Positions 24,944 to 36,725 of a stretch of DNA of 64,000 nt are shown here, one piece after another. The first letter of the stretch is position 1. Each line of letters starts with the position of its first letter. The DNA lies in assembly GCF_954871325.1 (NCBI RefSeq), contig NC_088777.1, forward strand, positions 21,305,366 to 21,369,365. The letters run 5' to 3'. Under the pieces are notes generated by a model that was given only the letters and a program-made list of their open reading frames with translations, made no database searches and was not told the origin of the DNA. Position numbers and translations under genes: made by a program. This DNA comes from Gordionus sp. m RMFG-2023 (taxonomy: Eukaryota > Nematomorpha > Gordioida > Chordodea > Parachordodidae).

Positions 24944-25252
24944 TGCCCTATAAAACGTTGAGTAAACAACAGAGCTACGCTAGGTATTCCTCACTTTCAT
25001 CTAATTGGAAAAACGAAATTAATTTGGGTACGAAAGTAAAAAATGTGAGGAGCCCTCTACACGTTTGTGGGCAAGCCGCACGTACTTGTACGCACTTAGG
25101 CGTCCATAGGCTCCAAAAGAAAGAGCGGGGCAGAGATAAAGAGCCTATGCCCAAGAACTGCTGCGTAAGTTAATTACTTTAAGGGTGGGTTGTGGATGCC
25201 CTCTAAAACTTTGAGTAAACAACAGAACTACGCTAGGTATTCCTCACTTTCA
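24944..25252. repeat. 56-bp direct repeats, 253 bp apart, around a G+C-richer core
   Basis: The segment 24944-24999 and the segment 25197-25252 are nearly identical (TTGAGTAAACAACAGA and CTACGCTAGGTATTCC in both). The 197 bp between them are clearly richer in G+C than all surroundings. A 76-residue frame runs across but resembles no protein I know. The foldback element starts 16 bp after the second copy. Confidence 0.75.
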
Positions 25253-25870
25253 AAAAATAGCAATTTTTGGGTAGGTCTAAAAGTCGAAAGGCTGCATGAT
25301 ACGAAAGGCTAAAAAATAATATTGAAAATGATTAATGTGTAATTTGATTGATTTATTGCTTTTTTTACGAGAAAAATATTATAATAACATTACATTATAA
25401 TATATTAAAAAAATGGAAATTTTAAGATCTTTTCAATTTTTTTATTAATTCTTTGAAATAAATTGCGGTTTTAATTTTATTAATTTTTAATTTATATTTT
25501 TAATTAAATTATATTTATTTATTTAAAAAAATGGAATATAATATATTAAAAAAATGGAAATTTTAAGATCTTTTCAATTTTTTTATTAATTCTTTGAAAT
25601 AAATTGCGGTTTTATTTAATTTTAATTAAATTATATTTGGTTATTTTAAAAAAATAGATTTTAATATTTCAATTTTTTTATTAATTCTTTGAAATAAATT
25701 GCGATTATAATTTTATTTAATTTCATTAATTTTTAATTTATATTTTTAATTAAATTATATTTGGTTATTTTAAAATAATGGAATTTTTAAAATTATATGT
25801 ATATTCTATTTAAGTTTTTTTTCAAAACTAAATTGATAGTAAGTATAACGATATTGTGAGTACTGGATTA

Positions 25871-27395
25871 GGGAAAAGGCTAACATCTTATATGCAATTT
25901 TGAATATTTTTATATCATTCTACTCAGAATTAAATTTCCTATCCAATTATGCTTAGATGTATTTTTTTACGTTTCCGGTTCAAAAAATAACATTTTTGTC
26001 GCGAAAACGTTCGAAGGGAAAAGGCTAACATCTTTAGTTTAATTTTATAAATTTTTATATCATTGAACTCAGAATTAAATTTCCTATCTAAATATGCTTT
26101 GATGTGATTTTTTAAGTTATAGGTTCAAAAAATATATTTTAAAAATTTTTTTGTGGTAAAAACGTTGGAAGGGAAAAGGCTAACATCTTATATGCAATTT
26201 TGAATATTTTTATATCATTCTACTCAGAATTAAATTTCCTATCCAATTATGTTTAGATGTATTTTTTTACGTTTTCGGTTCAAAAAATAACATTTTTGTC
26301 GCGAAAACGTTCAAAGGGAAAAGGCTAACATCTTAAGTTTAATTTTATAAATTTTTATATCATTGAACTCAGAATTAAATTTCCTATCTAAATATGCTTT
26401 GATGTAATTTTTTACGTTATCGGTTCAAAAAATAAATTAAAAAAATTTTTTTGTGGTAAAAACATTGGAAGCGAAAAGGCTAACATCTTATATGCAATTT
26501 TGAATATTTTTATATCATTCTACTCAGAATTAAATTTCCTATCTAAATATGCTTTGATGTTATTTTTTACGTTATCGGTTCAAAAAATAAATTTTAATAA
26601 TTTTTTTGTGGTAAAAACGTTGGAAGGGAAAAGGCTAACATCTTATATGCAATTTTGAATATTTTTATATCATTCTACTCAGAATTAAATTTCCTATCCA
26701 ATTATGCTTAGATGTATTTTTTTACGTTTCCGGTTCAAAAAATAACATTTTTGTCGCGAAAACGGTCGAAGGGAAAAGGCTAACATCTTAAGTTTAATTT
26801 TATAAATTTTTATATCATTGAACTCAGAATTAAATTTCCTATCTAAATATGCTTTGATGTAATTTTTTACGTTATCGGTTCAAAAAATAAATTTTAATAA
26901 TTTTTTTGTGGTAAAAATGTTGGAAGGGAAAAGGCTAACATCTTATATGCAATTTTGAATATTTTTATATCATTCTACTCAGAATTAAATTTCCTATCCA
27001 ATTATGCTTAGATGTATTTTTTTACGTTTCCGGTTCAAAAAATAACATTTTTGTCGCGAAAACGTTCGAAGGGAAAAGGCTAACATCTTTGGTTTAATTT
27101 TATAAATTTTTATATCATTGAACTCAGAATTAAATTTCCTATCTAAATATGCTTTGATGTGATTTTTTAAGTTATCGGTTCAAAAAATAAATTTTAAAAA
27201 TTTTTTTGTGGTAAAAACGTTGGAAGGGAAAAGGCTACATAACATCTTATATGCAATTTTGAATATTTTATATCATTCTACTCAGAATTAAATTTCCTAT
27301 CCAATTATGCTTAGATGTATTTTTTTACGTTTCCGGTTCAAAAAATAATATTTTTGTCGCGAAAATGTTCGAAGGGAAAAGGCTAACATCTTAAA
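25871..27395. repeat. Left tandem array of the foldback: two alternating unit types
   Basis: About eleven units begin with GGGAAAAGGCTAACATCTTA or a close variant (for example near 25871, 26017, 26175, 26316, 26628, 26774, 26928, 27070, 27226). Two unit types alternate: one continues TATGCAATTTTGAATATTT and has TCGCGAAAACG; the other continues GTTTAATTTTATAAATTTT and has TTGTGGTAAAAACG. Units are about 143-157 bp, so the higher-order dimer is about 300 bp. Confidence 0.9.
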
Positions 27396-27404
27396 TTTAA
27401 TTTT

Positions 27405-29625
27405 TAAAATTTATTTTTTGAACCAATAACGTAAAAAATTACATCAAAGCATATTTAGATAGGAAATTTAATTCTGGGTTCAATGATATAAAAATTTATA
27501 AAATTAAACTTAAGATGTTAGCCTTTTCCCTTCGAACGTTTTCGCGACTAAATTGTTATTTTTTGAACAATACATCTAAGCATAATTTGATAGGAAATTT
27601 AATTCTGAGTAGAATGATATAAAAATATTTAAAATTGCATATAAGATGTTAGCCTTTTCCCTTCCAACGTTTTTACCACAAAAAAATTTTTTAAATTTAT
27701 ATTTTGAACCGATAACGTAAAAAGTTACATCAAAGCATATTTAGATAGGAAATTTAATTCTGAGTTCAATGATATAAAAATTTATAAAATTAAACTAAAG
27801 ATGTTAGCCTTTTCTATTCGAACGTTTTCGCGACAAAAATGTTATTTTTTGAACCGGAAACGTAAAAAAATACATCTAAGCATAATTGGATAGGAAATTT
27901 AATTCTGAGTAGAATGATATAAAAATATTCAAAATTGCATATAAGATGTTAGCCTTTTCCTTCCAACGTTTTTACCACAAAAAATTTTTTTATTTATTTT
28001 TTGAACGGATAACGTAAAAAATGCATCAAAGCATATTTAGATAGGAAATTTAATTCTGAGTTCAATGATATAAAAATTTATAAAATTAAACTAAAGATGT
28101 TAGCCTTTTCCCTTCGAACGTTTTCGCGACAAAAATGTTATTTTTGAACCGGAAACGTAAAAAATACATTTAAGCATAATTGGATAGGAAATTTAATTCT
28201 GAGTAGAATGATATAAAAATATTCAAAATTGCATATAAGATGTTAGCCTTTTCCCTTCCAACGTTTTTACCACAAAAAAATTTTTTTAATTTATTTTTTG
28301 AACCTATAACTTAAAAATCACATCAAAGCATATTTAGATAGGAAATTTAATTCTGAGTTCAATGATATAAAAATTTATAAAATTAAACTAAAGATGTTAG
28401 CCTTTTCCCTTCAAACGTTTTCGCGACAAAAATGTTATTTTTTGAACCGGAAACGTAAAAAAATACATCTAAGCATAATTGGATAGGAAATTTAATTCTG
28501 AGTAGAATGATATAAAAATATTCAAAATTGCATATAAGATGTTAGCCTTTTCCCTTCCAACGTTTTTACCACAAAAAAATTTTTAAAATTTATTTTTTGA
28601 ACCTATAACGTAAAAAATTACATCAAAGCATATTTAGATAGGAAATTTAATTCTGAGTTCAATGATATAAAAATTTATAAAATTAAACTTAAGATGTTAG
28701 CCTTTTCCCTTCGACCGTTTTCGCGACAAAAATGTTATTTTTTGAACCGGAAACGTAAAAAAATACATCTAAGCATAATTGGATAGGAAATTTAATTCTG
28801 AGTAGAATGATATAAAAATATTCAAAATTGCATATAAGATGTTAGCCTTTTCCCTTCCAACGTTTTTACCACAAAAAAATTATTAAAATTTATTTTTTGA
28901 ACCGATAACGTAAAAAATAACATCAAAGCATATTTAGATAGGAAATTTAATTCTGAGTTCAATGATATAAAAATATTCAAAATTGCATATAAGATGTTAG
29001 CCTTTTGCCTTCCAATGTTTTTACCACAAAAAAATTTTTTTAATTTATTTTTTGAACCGATAACGTAAAAAATTACATCAAAGCATATTTAGATAGGAAA
29101 TTTAATTCTGAGTTCAATGATATAAAAATTTATAAAATTAAACTTAAGATGTTAGCCTTTTCCCTTTGAACGTTTTCGCGACAAAAATGTTATTTTTTGA
29201 ACCGAAAACGTAAAAAAATACATCTAAACATAATTGGATAGGAAATTTAATTCTGAGTAGAATGATATAAAAATATTCAAAATTGCATATAAGATGTTAG
29301 CCTTTTCCCTTCCAACGTTTTTACCACAAAAAAATTTTTAAAATATATATTTTGAACCTATAACTTAAAAAATCACATCAAAGCATATTTAGATAGGAAA
29401 TTTAATTCTGAGTTCAATGATATAAAAATTTATAAAATTAAACAAAAGATGTTAGCCTTTTCCCTTCGAACGTTTTCGCGACAAAAATGTTATTTTTTGA
29501 ACCGGAAACGTAAAAAAATACATCTAAGCATAATTGGATAGGAAATTTAATTCTGAGTAGAATGATATAAAAATATTCAAAATTGCATATAAGATGTTAG
29601 CCTTTTCCCTAATCCAGTACTCACA
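27405..29625. repeat. Right tandem array of the foldback, inverse of the left
   Basis: About fifteen units of the same two types in reverse orientation, each containing GATGTTAGCCTTTTCCC. The two arrays differ in copy number (about 11 against 15), so the arms have expanded or contracted independently since they formed. Unit-to-unit similarity is high, suggesting recent amplification or conversion. Confidence 0.9.
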
Positions 29626-30674
29626 ATATCGTTATACTTACTATCAATTTAGTTTTGAAAAAAAACTTAAATAGAATATACATATAATTTTAAAAATTCC
29701 ATTATTTTAAAATAACCAAATATAATTTAATTAAAAATAGAAATTAAAAATTAATGAAATTAAATAAAATTATAATCGCAATTTATTTCAAAGAATTAAT
29801 AAAATAATTGAAATATTATAATCCATTTTTTTAAAATAACCAAATATAATTTAATTAAAAATAAAAATTAAATAAAAATAAAAATAAAACCGCAATTATT
29901 TCAAAGAATTAATAAAAAAATTGAAAAGATCTTAAAATTTCCATTTTTTTAATATATTATATTCCATTTTTTTAAATAAATAAATATAATTTAATTAAAA
30001 ATATAAATTAAAAATTAATAAAATTAAAACCGCAATTTATTTCAAAGAATTAATAAAAAAATTGAAAAGATCTTAAAATTTCCATTTTTTTAATATATTA
30101 TAATGTAATGTTATTATAATATTTTTCTCGTAAAAAAAGCAATAAATCAATCAAATTACACATTAATCATTTTCTTTGTTATTTTTATTTTCAATATTAT
30201 TTTTTAGCCTTTCGTATCATGCAGCCTTTCGACTTTTAGACCTTGCGCAATTTTTTATATAATATATCACAAGAATGAATGCGCAAAAAAAATCAAAAAA
30301 TATTAATCACAAATAAAAATTAAAAGAATGAATGCGCAAAAAAAATCAAAAAAAAATATTAATCATAAAATAAAATGCTTATTATACAATATGACTCCAC
30401 GCTAACATGATACATACACATAACATAAATTTTATTTTATCATGTGCAATTAATAAAAATGAAGGTTTTATACATGTGTTTTTTAAATTAATGATAGAAT
30501 AAAAAAATATTTACCCTTGAATACAAAAATGTTCAAACCAGTTTTTAGAGGTTCGAACCGAACCGATAATTTAATTTTTTACGAACCTTACCTAAACCTT
30601 CAACCGTAATTTTTATCCGAACCTGAACCCGTTTCGGTTTGGTTCCCTAGTATTTAGTGATACCCTATTCTTTC

Positions 30675-31665
30675 TTTTCTTTTTATATATAATATAAATA
30701 AAACAATAAAATATTTTTATTAACTACAAATAAAAATATAAAATAAAAAACTAATCCCTTATTTTTTTAGGTTATATTTATTTTTTCCTATTTTCTTCTT
30801 CCATTATTTGTATTATAAAACTTTTGGATATTTCATGTCGTGAATAACCGCGAAATCTAAATTAAAATATTTTTCAATAGTTAGTCGACTAAATTTAGTC
30901 TGACCCGTTAAAATCTAGACTTAGAATAATAAATATGATTACAATCAAAATATAATTAAATTAACTTTTATTTGACGCCCGTATCAATATTTTGCTTTGT
31001 TAAATATTCCTGCCCCCTCAAGACCTAGAACAGCCTACTTAAAATAATAATTATGATTACAGTCAAGATATAATTAAAACACCTTTTATTTGATACTCAT
31101 ATTATTATTTTGTATTAATGAAAACATTCTTTACCCCCCCCCCTCCCCCAGCCTTAGATTAGCCGAGAGGAAACGCCTTTTGATTAGCTCTCGATTGATA
31201 TATATTGAACTTATATACTTTCCTGAGTTCAACAAAAAGCAACTATCAATTGGTTCTTACTCCGGGTTTTAACCCTGGGTCTGTGCTCGGGGTTTGTTCT
31301 CAGAGCTGGTTTAGTCCATATTTAGACCCAAACCCCGGGTCTGGGCTTTACACAACCAATTAACAACACTAATACAAACATTATTGGTATATATGAATGA
31401 AATTTTTTAAATAATCAAAAATTTAACATTATTTCTGATAATGAAACATTTGATTTGATTTTTAAAATCGGAGCATTATAGATATATGATAATATAAAAA
31501 TAAGATAAATTTTTTGCCATTTTATGTATAATATTTCCTTGCCATTTATTCAGGAAACCTTTTTTTCATATGATTTTTTTTTAAATTCCAAAATTAACTA
31601 TATTGAGAAGTTATTGTAAAATCTTAATAAATTATTCTGTATACTATGTTATTTTAAAAAAATAG
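30675..31665. other. Collagen intron with a repeated TTTTATTTGA unit and a dispersed element end
   Basis: No gene. Two tandem units of about 120 bp (about 30905-31025 and 31026-31150) share AATATGATTACAATCAAAAT-type sequence, then CTTTTATTTGA and a C-rich end; the second has a 10-bp C run (31134-31143). Related units occur at 45.1-45.7 kb. The patch 31255-31345 (CTCGGGGTTTGTTCTCAGAG) is the inverse of 13665-13760. Confidence 0.55.
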
Positions 31666-32046
31666 GGATCGAGAGGTGACCCGGGAAAGAGTCTAGACGG
31701 TTTAGATGGAGAACCAGGTTTAAATGGCAAGCCAGGCAGTGACGGAATTCCGGGAAAAGATGGATTGAACGGCTTGCCTGGCCTAACAGGTGAAGTCGGT
31801 ATCCCAGGGCCAGATGGAATACCCGGCCAACCGGGTAAACCAGGGTCAAACGGAAAACTAGGAGTTGACGGGAACCCGGGGCAAGATAGTCTCAACAACA
31901 CTGATGAAATAGGGCCAAAGGGTTTAATAGGAAGCCCAGGGAAAAATGGTCAAACGGGAATCGACGGCAAACCGGGTAAACCTGGAAGACCAGGAAAAGA
32001 TGGTCAACCGGGGTATGATGGACAAGATGGAACTGATGGGACTACG
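31666..32046 (+). CDS. Short-chain collagen, large triple-helix exon 5 in window
   Basis: A 381-bp exon (127 codons), phase 0, starting GSRGDPGKS after acceptor AAAATAG and ending GTDGTT before donor GTATAT. It is mostly Gly-X-Y with two interruptions: GKSLDG near the start and a longer GQDSLNNTDEIG in the middle. The last 42 residues are 14 perfect triplets that parallel exon 4. An RGD tripeptide lies at residues 3-5, a possible integrin contact, though RGD within a collagen helix is often hidden. This exon makes up nearly a third of the helix visible here. It follows the 21.6-kb transposon-filled intron. Confidence 0.93.
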
Positions 32047-32129
32047 GTATATTTGTTTAATAAATTATAATACAATTTTTACACTTATTAATATTAGAAA
32101 ATTTATTATTTAATAGTATGAAACTTGAA

Positions 32130-32480
32130 TCAGGCGAGTAACAAGGGAAATTATCCCTCTCCCATTGTAATATGTCTCTTTTCGTAAATTTTACTTTGGG
32201 AAAAAAATTCCCCTACACATCCCCAACCCCCCTTTCCCTCAATATTGTATATAAAATATGACTTTAAAGAAGAATTTGTAAGAAAAATTCGTAAATGTTA
32301 ATCACTTTTTAAATTAACAGTTCAAAATTTTTAGAAAAAAGTGAAAGCTAATTATTTTTATAAAAATCTAATATAACCAAATTCCGACAAGTTGACCTAT
32401 AGATCTCCAATAAAATTTATGGAGAAAAAATCTTTATAATGATAACCCTCCCCACAAAATCCTGGATAGGCCTATGGGTA
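32130..32480 (+). repeat. Dispersed repeat, copy 1 of 3
   Basis: Shares blocks with 37545-37830 (same orientation) and 52230-52600 (opposite): a C-rich run ending ACACATCCCC, then AAAGTGAAA, TTATTTTTATAAAAAT-type sequence, and CTCCAATAAAA. It is non-coding and about 350 bp. Family unknown; it could be a MITE or SINE-like unit. Confidence 0.6.
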
Positions 32481-32989
32481 TAATAAATGAACTATGGAAA
32501 CTTATTGATTTTTAAACGTTTATATAAAAACTAGCAGATAACCAGTCAAAGAATGACGGGTAAATCATAAATTTTGCATTTATTTTTCGACTAATGAACA
32601 GAAATATGTCTTATATAAAAAATCGTTAAAGCAAAACTCTGACTTAATAAGAATAATTTTTTAAAATCATTAATTATAAATACAGATATTTAAATGAATA
32701 TGTAGTTGAAAAGATTTTATTGTAAATGAATAACCTTTTTTATAATCTTTAAAATAAGATTTAGATATGGTCCTAATAATTTATGCCTAGTTGAAACTAA
32801 TAAATATATTATTCACTTTATCAAAATAAGGAAAATTTTTGAATAACCTCTCATTAAAATATAGGTATATTTTTGATTCATACCTCATAAAAATAAAGTA
32901 TATTTCTGATTAACCCGGCATCAAATAAAGTGAAAATTATTGATTTAATTTACAAAACAAACAAAATTATTTTAGATAACAAAATTTGC

Positions 32990-33690
32990 CAGGCCGTAAA
33001 ATCTTTCAAATTTTAAAACAAATCTTAGGTTTAAATAAAAATTTTTGCCCGGGAAAAGGATAATTATTTAAAAAAGTGCTGGGCTAAAGCATGTTGAAAA
33101 AATGATTCGGGCCAGGCCTAATCTGTAGATTTCAGATTTAAATCATAGTATCGCGTGCATTCATGTGCTGATTATATTTTCGTTTTTGCTTTGTGATATA
33201 TCAAGGGCAAAGAGGATTTTATGAGTTAAATAAGGAATTCTGGCAGACTCTATGGAAAAAATACTTGGATAATCAATCTGTATATATTCATAAATATAGT
33301 AAACTATAGTTCCATTATTTTTCTCATATAAAATATAATTAACATTATCTATAATGTAATATAAGATGAAGAATTTATGTTTATATTTTTGATTATACAT
33401 GTTTCTATATTTTAACATTAGCACGGTTCGGCTCAAAGCCGCACTTCAAGAATTTTGAAAAGATATTTGGCCCGGCTCGTATAATTCATTAAATTTTTTA
33501 CAAGTTTCATACCCGACCTGGCATATATTAATTTTTAAAATCACAAATTTGCATTATTCAAGGTTTAAAATAAAATACAAAAATTCGGATTGGTCCGTTT
33601 GACCTAAATGACCCGGCACAAAGTTGCCAAGGCTCAAGTTTTTAAGCTTAACCCGCTGGCCTGACTGCGCCATACGGACTACTGCCTATT
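32990..33690 (-). mobile_element. Possible hAT relic with GCCCGG-rich ends
   Basis: Patches rich in GCCCGG, GGGCC and CCCGAC sit at 33000-33120 and 33420-33680, around a minus-strand frame (33161-33436). Its end, IPYLTHKILFALDISQSKNE, is loosely like the PYL..ALD.L.IP block before the hAT dimerisation domain. The similarity is weak, no termini or duplication are defined, and the frame could be chance. Confidence 0.35.
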
Positions 33691-34955
33691 TTATCCATCT
33701 ATAATATATGATGAAATATGCTTATAAATAATATTTTTATATATTTATCCATTACCTAGATTTATTAAAATATATAAGCATTAACTTTAGTTAGTAATGG
33801 GCTAAATAGAAAAGAATAATACTTGAACTCAAATGTTACTCTTCGTAGCTGTATTTATTTTTAAATAATTTTTTCCCATAGTTTTTTTTCCAAAAGCTTT
33901 TCCCCTCATTATAAGTAATCATTATTGCTTAAGGACTTGACTTAAATTATACATTTTTGGGAATGAAGTGTCGGATATCGGGGGAATATTGATAGAGGAA
34001 AAATTAACAAATGATCCATTCAACAAATAAATTATTTATAAGCACTACTAGATAGCACCCCATGAGGACTCGGAAAAATTTCAGCGTAATAGGCCGCAGT
34101 ATCTCCTTATGATAAAACAACTTTATGTTAAAACTCAGCTTACAAAGAATATCCAATTTAGTAATAAAATGTAACTAATATATCATGGGCCATGATTTAA
34201 GCGGATTAAAAATCATTGAAAAATTAAGCCAAAGTCGTCACGCAATTTTACAATTTTTAGACGAGGGTAATATAAAAATTTTTTTTACTTATCTCGAGTT
34301 CATTTTATAAAACATATTTAACAAATTTCCTATGGTAAAAGAGCCCGTGCCTACCATTGCTTGATACTTGAAACCATATTCGCACTGATTAAAAACATAA
34401 GTTGGTTAAAGTGTAGCAAAGATTCAAAAATCTACTCTGCAAATGCCTATATACTGAAATGCTAAAAATATTAATTACCCTCTGTTTCCACGCCAATAAA
34501 ATATATCCAACATACCAGTTTATAACATATTCCACCATTTTGTATTATAATTGTAACATTATTTACATGATGCAGTTATGTGTCGTATGTTTTAGAATGG
34601 CAATAATATTAATAAAAGAATCATATAATCTTTTTTAAAATATATACTCTTCAGAGGGAGTACCTAAAATTTTCACAACTCATATATTTTTATTTAAAAT
34701 AAAATTTTTAATTGTATAATTATATTAATTTTTGTATTTACTATATTCACTATACCCCATCTAATTATTCCCATCATTTTCTTTCCAGCTTAGTTGAGGT
34801 TAATTATCATTGTCAAAATCTAATATGCGCTACGCTTTACCGCTATATTAAACCCGTAAAGGTCTTTACTTAAAAATTATGAAAATAAAATCAAGTCTTT
34901 GTCTCAGAAAAGTTTTAACTTAAAATTCGGTTATAGTTCCTGAATGCAAGTAGTA
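33691..34955. other. Collagen intron, nothing recognised
   Basis: A/T-rich sequence without an open frame, repeat or motif I can support. Confidence 0.4.
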
Positions 34956-36725
34956 ATGTCAATGAAGGGAGGAGCACAGGCAGCGCTGTGCCGAGATTAT
35001 GGTGTCCAGGGCAAAAAATAATTTAGTGGCCCCTTAAAAAAACACAACTTACCTATGCTTATTTAATACTTTTTCGCAATGAGAACTAAAAACATATAGA
35101 CTTAATTAAATTTTAATCATAAATGAGTAATGCACATTAAAAAATTATAATCATTAACTAGAATATTGCATTTTATTTATCCTCCTCGCCTTTTTATTTA
35201 ACGATGAGATGATCTGCGTTCTGCAGATGACGGTAATTAGAATGGTTATAAAAATCCTTAATACAATAGATATATTTGGTAATTTCATTTAACCTATTAG
35301 TGTTAATATAATTCCAATGGAGTTTTTATAGGCGCTTGATTAATATATTCACTAAAATTTTAATTCAATTAAAGGTCTTGCGGATTAATATCGCTTTCTA
35401 ACGTATCCTGATCCGTTAATAAAATAATAGATGACAAAATTTTTCCTATAGCTCTCTTTCAGGCGCATCTATTAATTCTGGTATATTGAATAAGAATCAA
35501 AAAATCTTTAAAGAGTTTTAATAGCTGAAAACGTCTCCAACGAATTTCTCGCTTGATCTAGTAATAAAAAATTCAATCTAATAATTTTTTTTTGAAGATC
35601 GTGTATAGGCGTGTCATCTCCTTCGTAAGAAATTGTTTTTTTTGCTTTTCATCATTCAGGGGAATTCTGAAAGCCGCTTTCCTTAAAGTGATCTAAAAAT
35701 CTTGAGTACTCTCTAAAGTATAATGGCTCTTTCTAATTCAATATTGTCACTTTGCATGACTGTGTTTATAGAAATAACCTGGGTTTATATACCAAACCAG
35801 ATGACAAAGTTACCAAAAATGAGAACTGTTTTAATACTTTAGCCAATAAAATGGCTTATGTGCAGTATTTGGGGTCATTAGTATTTTCGGTATGTCTATT
35901 AATGCATGGTAAATATCCCCAATCTGGAATCTAATGGCTTTTATACTCTTAACCTTGCACTCTTATCGCGTTTCCGATAATGGTTTTAAGGTAAAATTAT
36001 TTATATGCTTCAAAATTGACATCGCTGAATCAAAACAGAAAAGAGAACATATATTCGTTGGACAATGCCAAAAAATGATTTTGCGACTAATGATGGTGCC
36101 ATGCATGTCACTAAGTAGCAGATTTAAGGTGTAGAAACCACAAGGCAAGACATAAAAAGCGTTCTCCGATTTATTTGTAATATTCGAGCTTGAACCCCTT
36201 TATAACATCCTTTCATATTTGTCCATTATGGTAACCTTTTCTATGACAATTTTTTATCTTTAACTCCAATTTTTTAGATAATGATAAAAGTGCTTTTATC
36301 AAGGCCTGGGCATACTGGTGATTTTTAAAAAACCAACAAATCGCTCATTTAGTTCAACGGAGTTGTTGTTAACTTCTACGTATTGTATAACTATAGTTAA
36401 TTATTTCTGGTGGCTTGTCTGGTGTACAACTATATTTACGGAAAAATATATTGCGTTTTTAATAGCATCAACAATTTTTTCTATGATTTTATCTCTCTAT
36501 CAAATTAATTTCATTTTGTATTCGATTTCCAAATTAATGATTATGAATTTCATTCATACATGGAATTTTTATTTAAAAAAAAGAGATTTAATGCCTTGTA
36601 TGTAGCGTATATAAAAAATTCTTATTTTACTAAATTTTGCGACCCCTGAAATTTTCTAATTTCGACGGCCAAGGACGGCTACCCCACTCCCCATCCCTCC
36701 GCCTGCATGAAGCTGGGGCTCAAAA
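34956..36725 (-). mobile_element. hAT relic of the DUF4371/ZMYM1-like type
   Basis: Read on the minus strand across several frames: EQLTIVIRYVEVN-like and ELNERFVGFLKIT (about 36340-36420), GVQARILQINRRTLFMSC (about 36120-36190), and VAKSFFGIVQRIYVLFS (about 36020-36090), followed by decayed sequence. The order and wording match DUF4371-containing hAT proteins. Ends near 34960 (GGGAGGAGCACAGG) and 36700 (inverse GGCGGAGGGATGGGG) are roughly inverted. There are many frameshifts and stops, so the copy is old. No target duplication was identified. Confidence 0.7.

Larger units (their letters stand above)
25269..30246. mobile_element. 5-kb foldback element built from an inverted satellite-like array
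   Basis: The two halves are inverted copies of one another around a centre near 27400. The outer arms are GGTCTAAAAGTCG from 25274 and its inverse ending 30242, followed by GAAAGGCTGCATGATACG on each side, and they run about 600 bp. The inner arms are tandem arrays. The 9-bp GCAATTTTT lies directly outside both ends (25260-25268 and 30247-30255), a duplication length seen in Mutator-like elements. No coding sequence is visible. It is nested in the hAT at 23513-30649 and in a collagen intron. Confidence 0.8.
23513..30649 (+). mobile_element. hAT element inserted in the right TIR of the composite
   Basis: The left end reads CAGCGATCCAAACCGAACC, and the right end inverted reads TAGGGAACCAAACCGAAAC. 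Both are followed by repeated AACCGAACC-type subterminal motifs. The 8-bp flanks are GTGTTTAG and GTATTTAG (7 of 8 alike), and the second matches the uninterrupted left TIR of the host element. A hAT dimerisation domain lies at about 24380-24530. The 7.1-kb length is due mainly to a foldback insertion at 25269-30246. The transposase is otherwise decayed. Confidence 0.75.
14725..30665. mobile_element. Composite long-TIR DNA transposon with 9-bp target duplication (Mutator-like by structure)
   Basis: The 9-bp TATTCTTTC occurs directly outside both ends (14716-14724 and 30666-30674). The left tip reads CGGTATGACTAAATAC and the right tip, inverted, GGGTATCACTAAATAC. The tips continue into long inverted repeats, though the right one is split by a hAT inserted a few bases from the tip. 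A 9-bp duplication and long TIRs are typical of Mutator-like elements. No transposase was recognised, so the superfamily is inferred. Inside lie a Gypsy relic, a retroelement copy and the hAT. Without the hAT the element would be about 8.8 kb. The whole complex sits in one collagen intron. Confidence 0.65.

Noticed and set aside
24943-25173. 76-residue plus-strand frame in the G+C-richer island
   Set aside because: It begins inside a direct repeat and resembles no protein; kept only as a compositional anomaly.
25871-29625. CRISPR-like regular repeats
   Set aside because: Units are 143-157 bp with no short direct repeat/unique spacer structure, and the DNA is clearly animal nuclear. It is a satellite-type array.
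14725-30665. Polinton/Maverick identity for the long-TIR composite
   Set aside because: No polymerase, integrase or capsid-type gene is visible, and the duplication is 9 bp, not the 6 bp typical of Polintons.
31644-31901. Pro-rich minus-strand frames opposite collagen exon 5
   Set aside because: Mirror of the Gly-X-Y coding strand; Gly and Pro codons are complementary in pattern, so such frames are expected.
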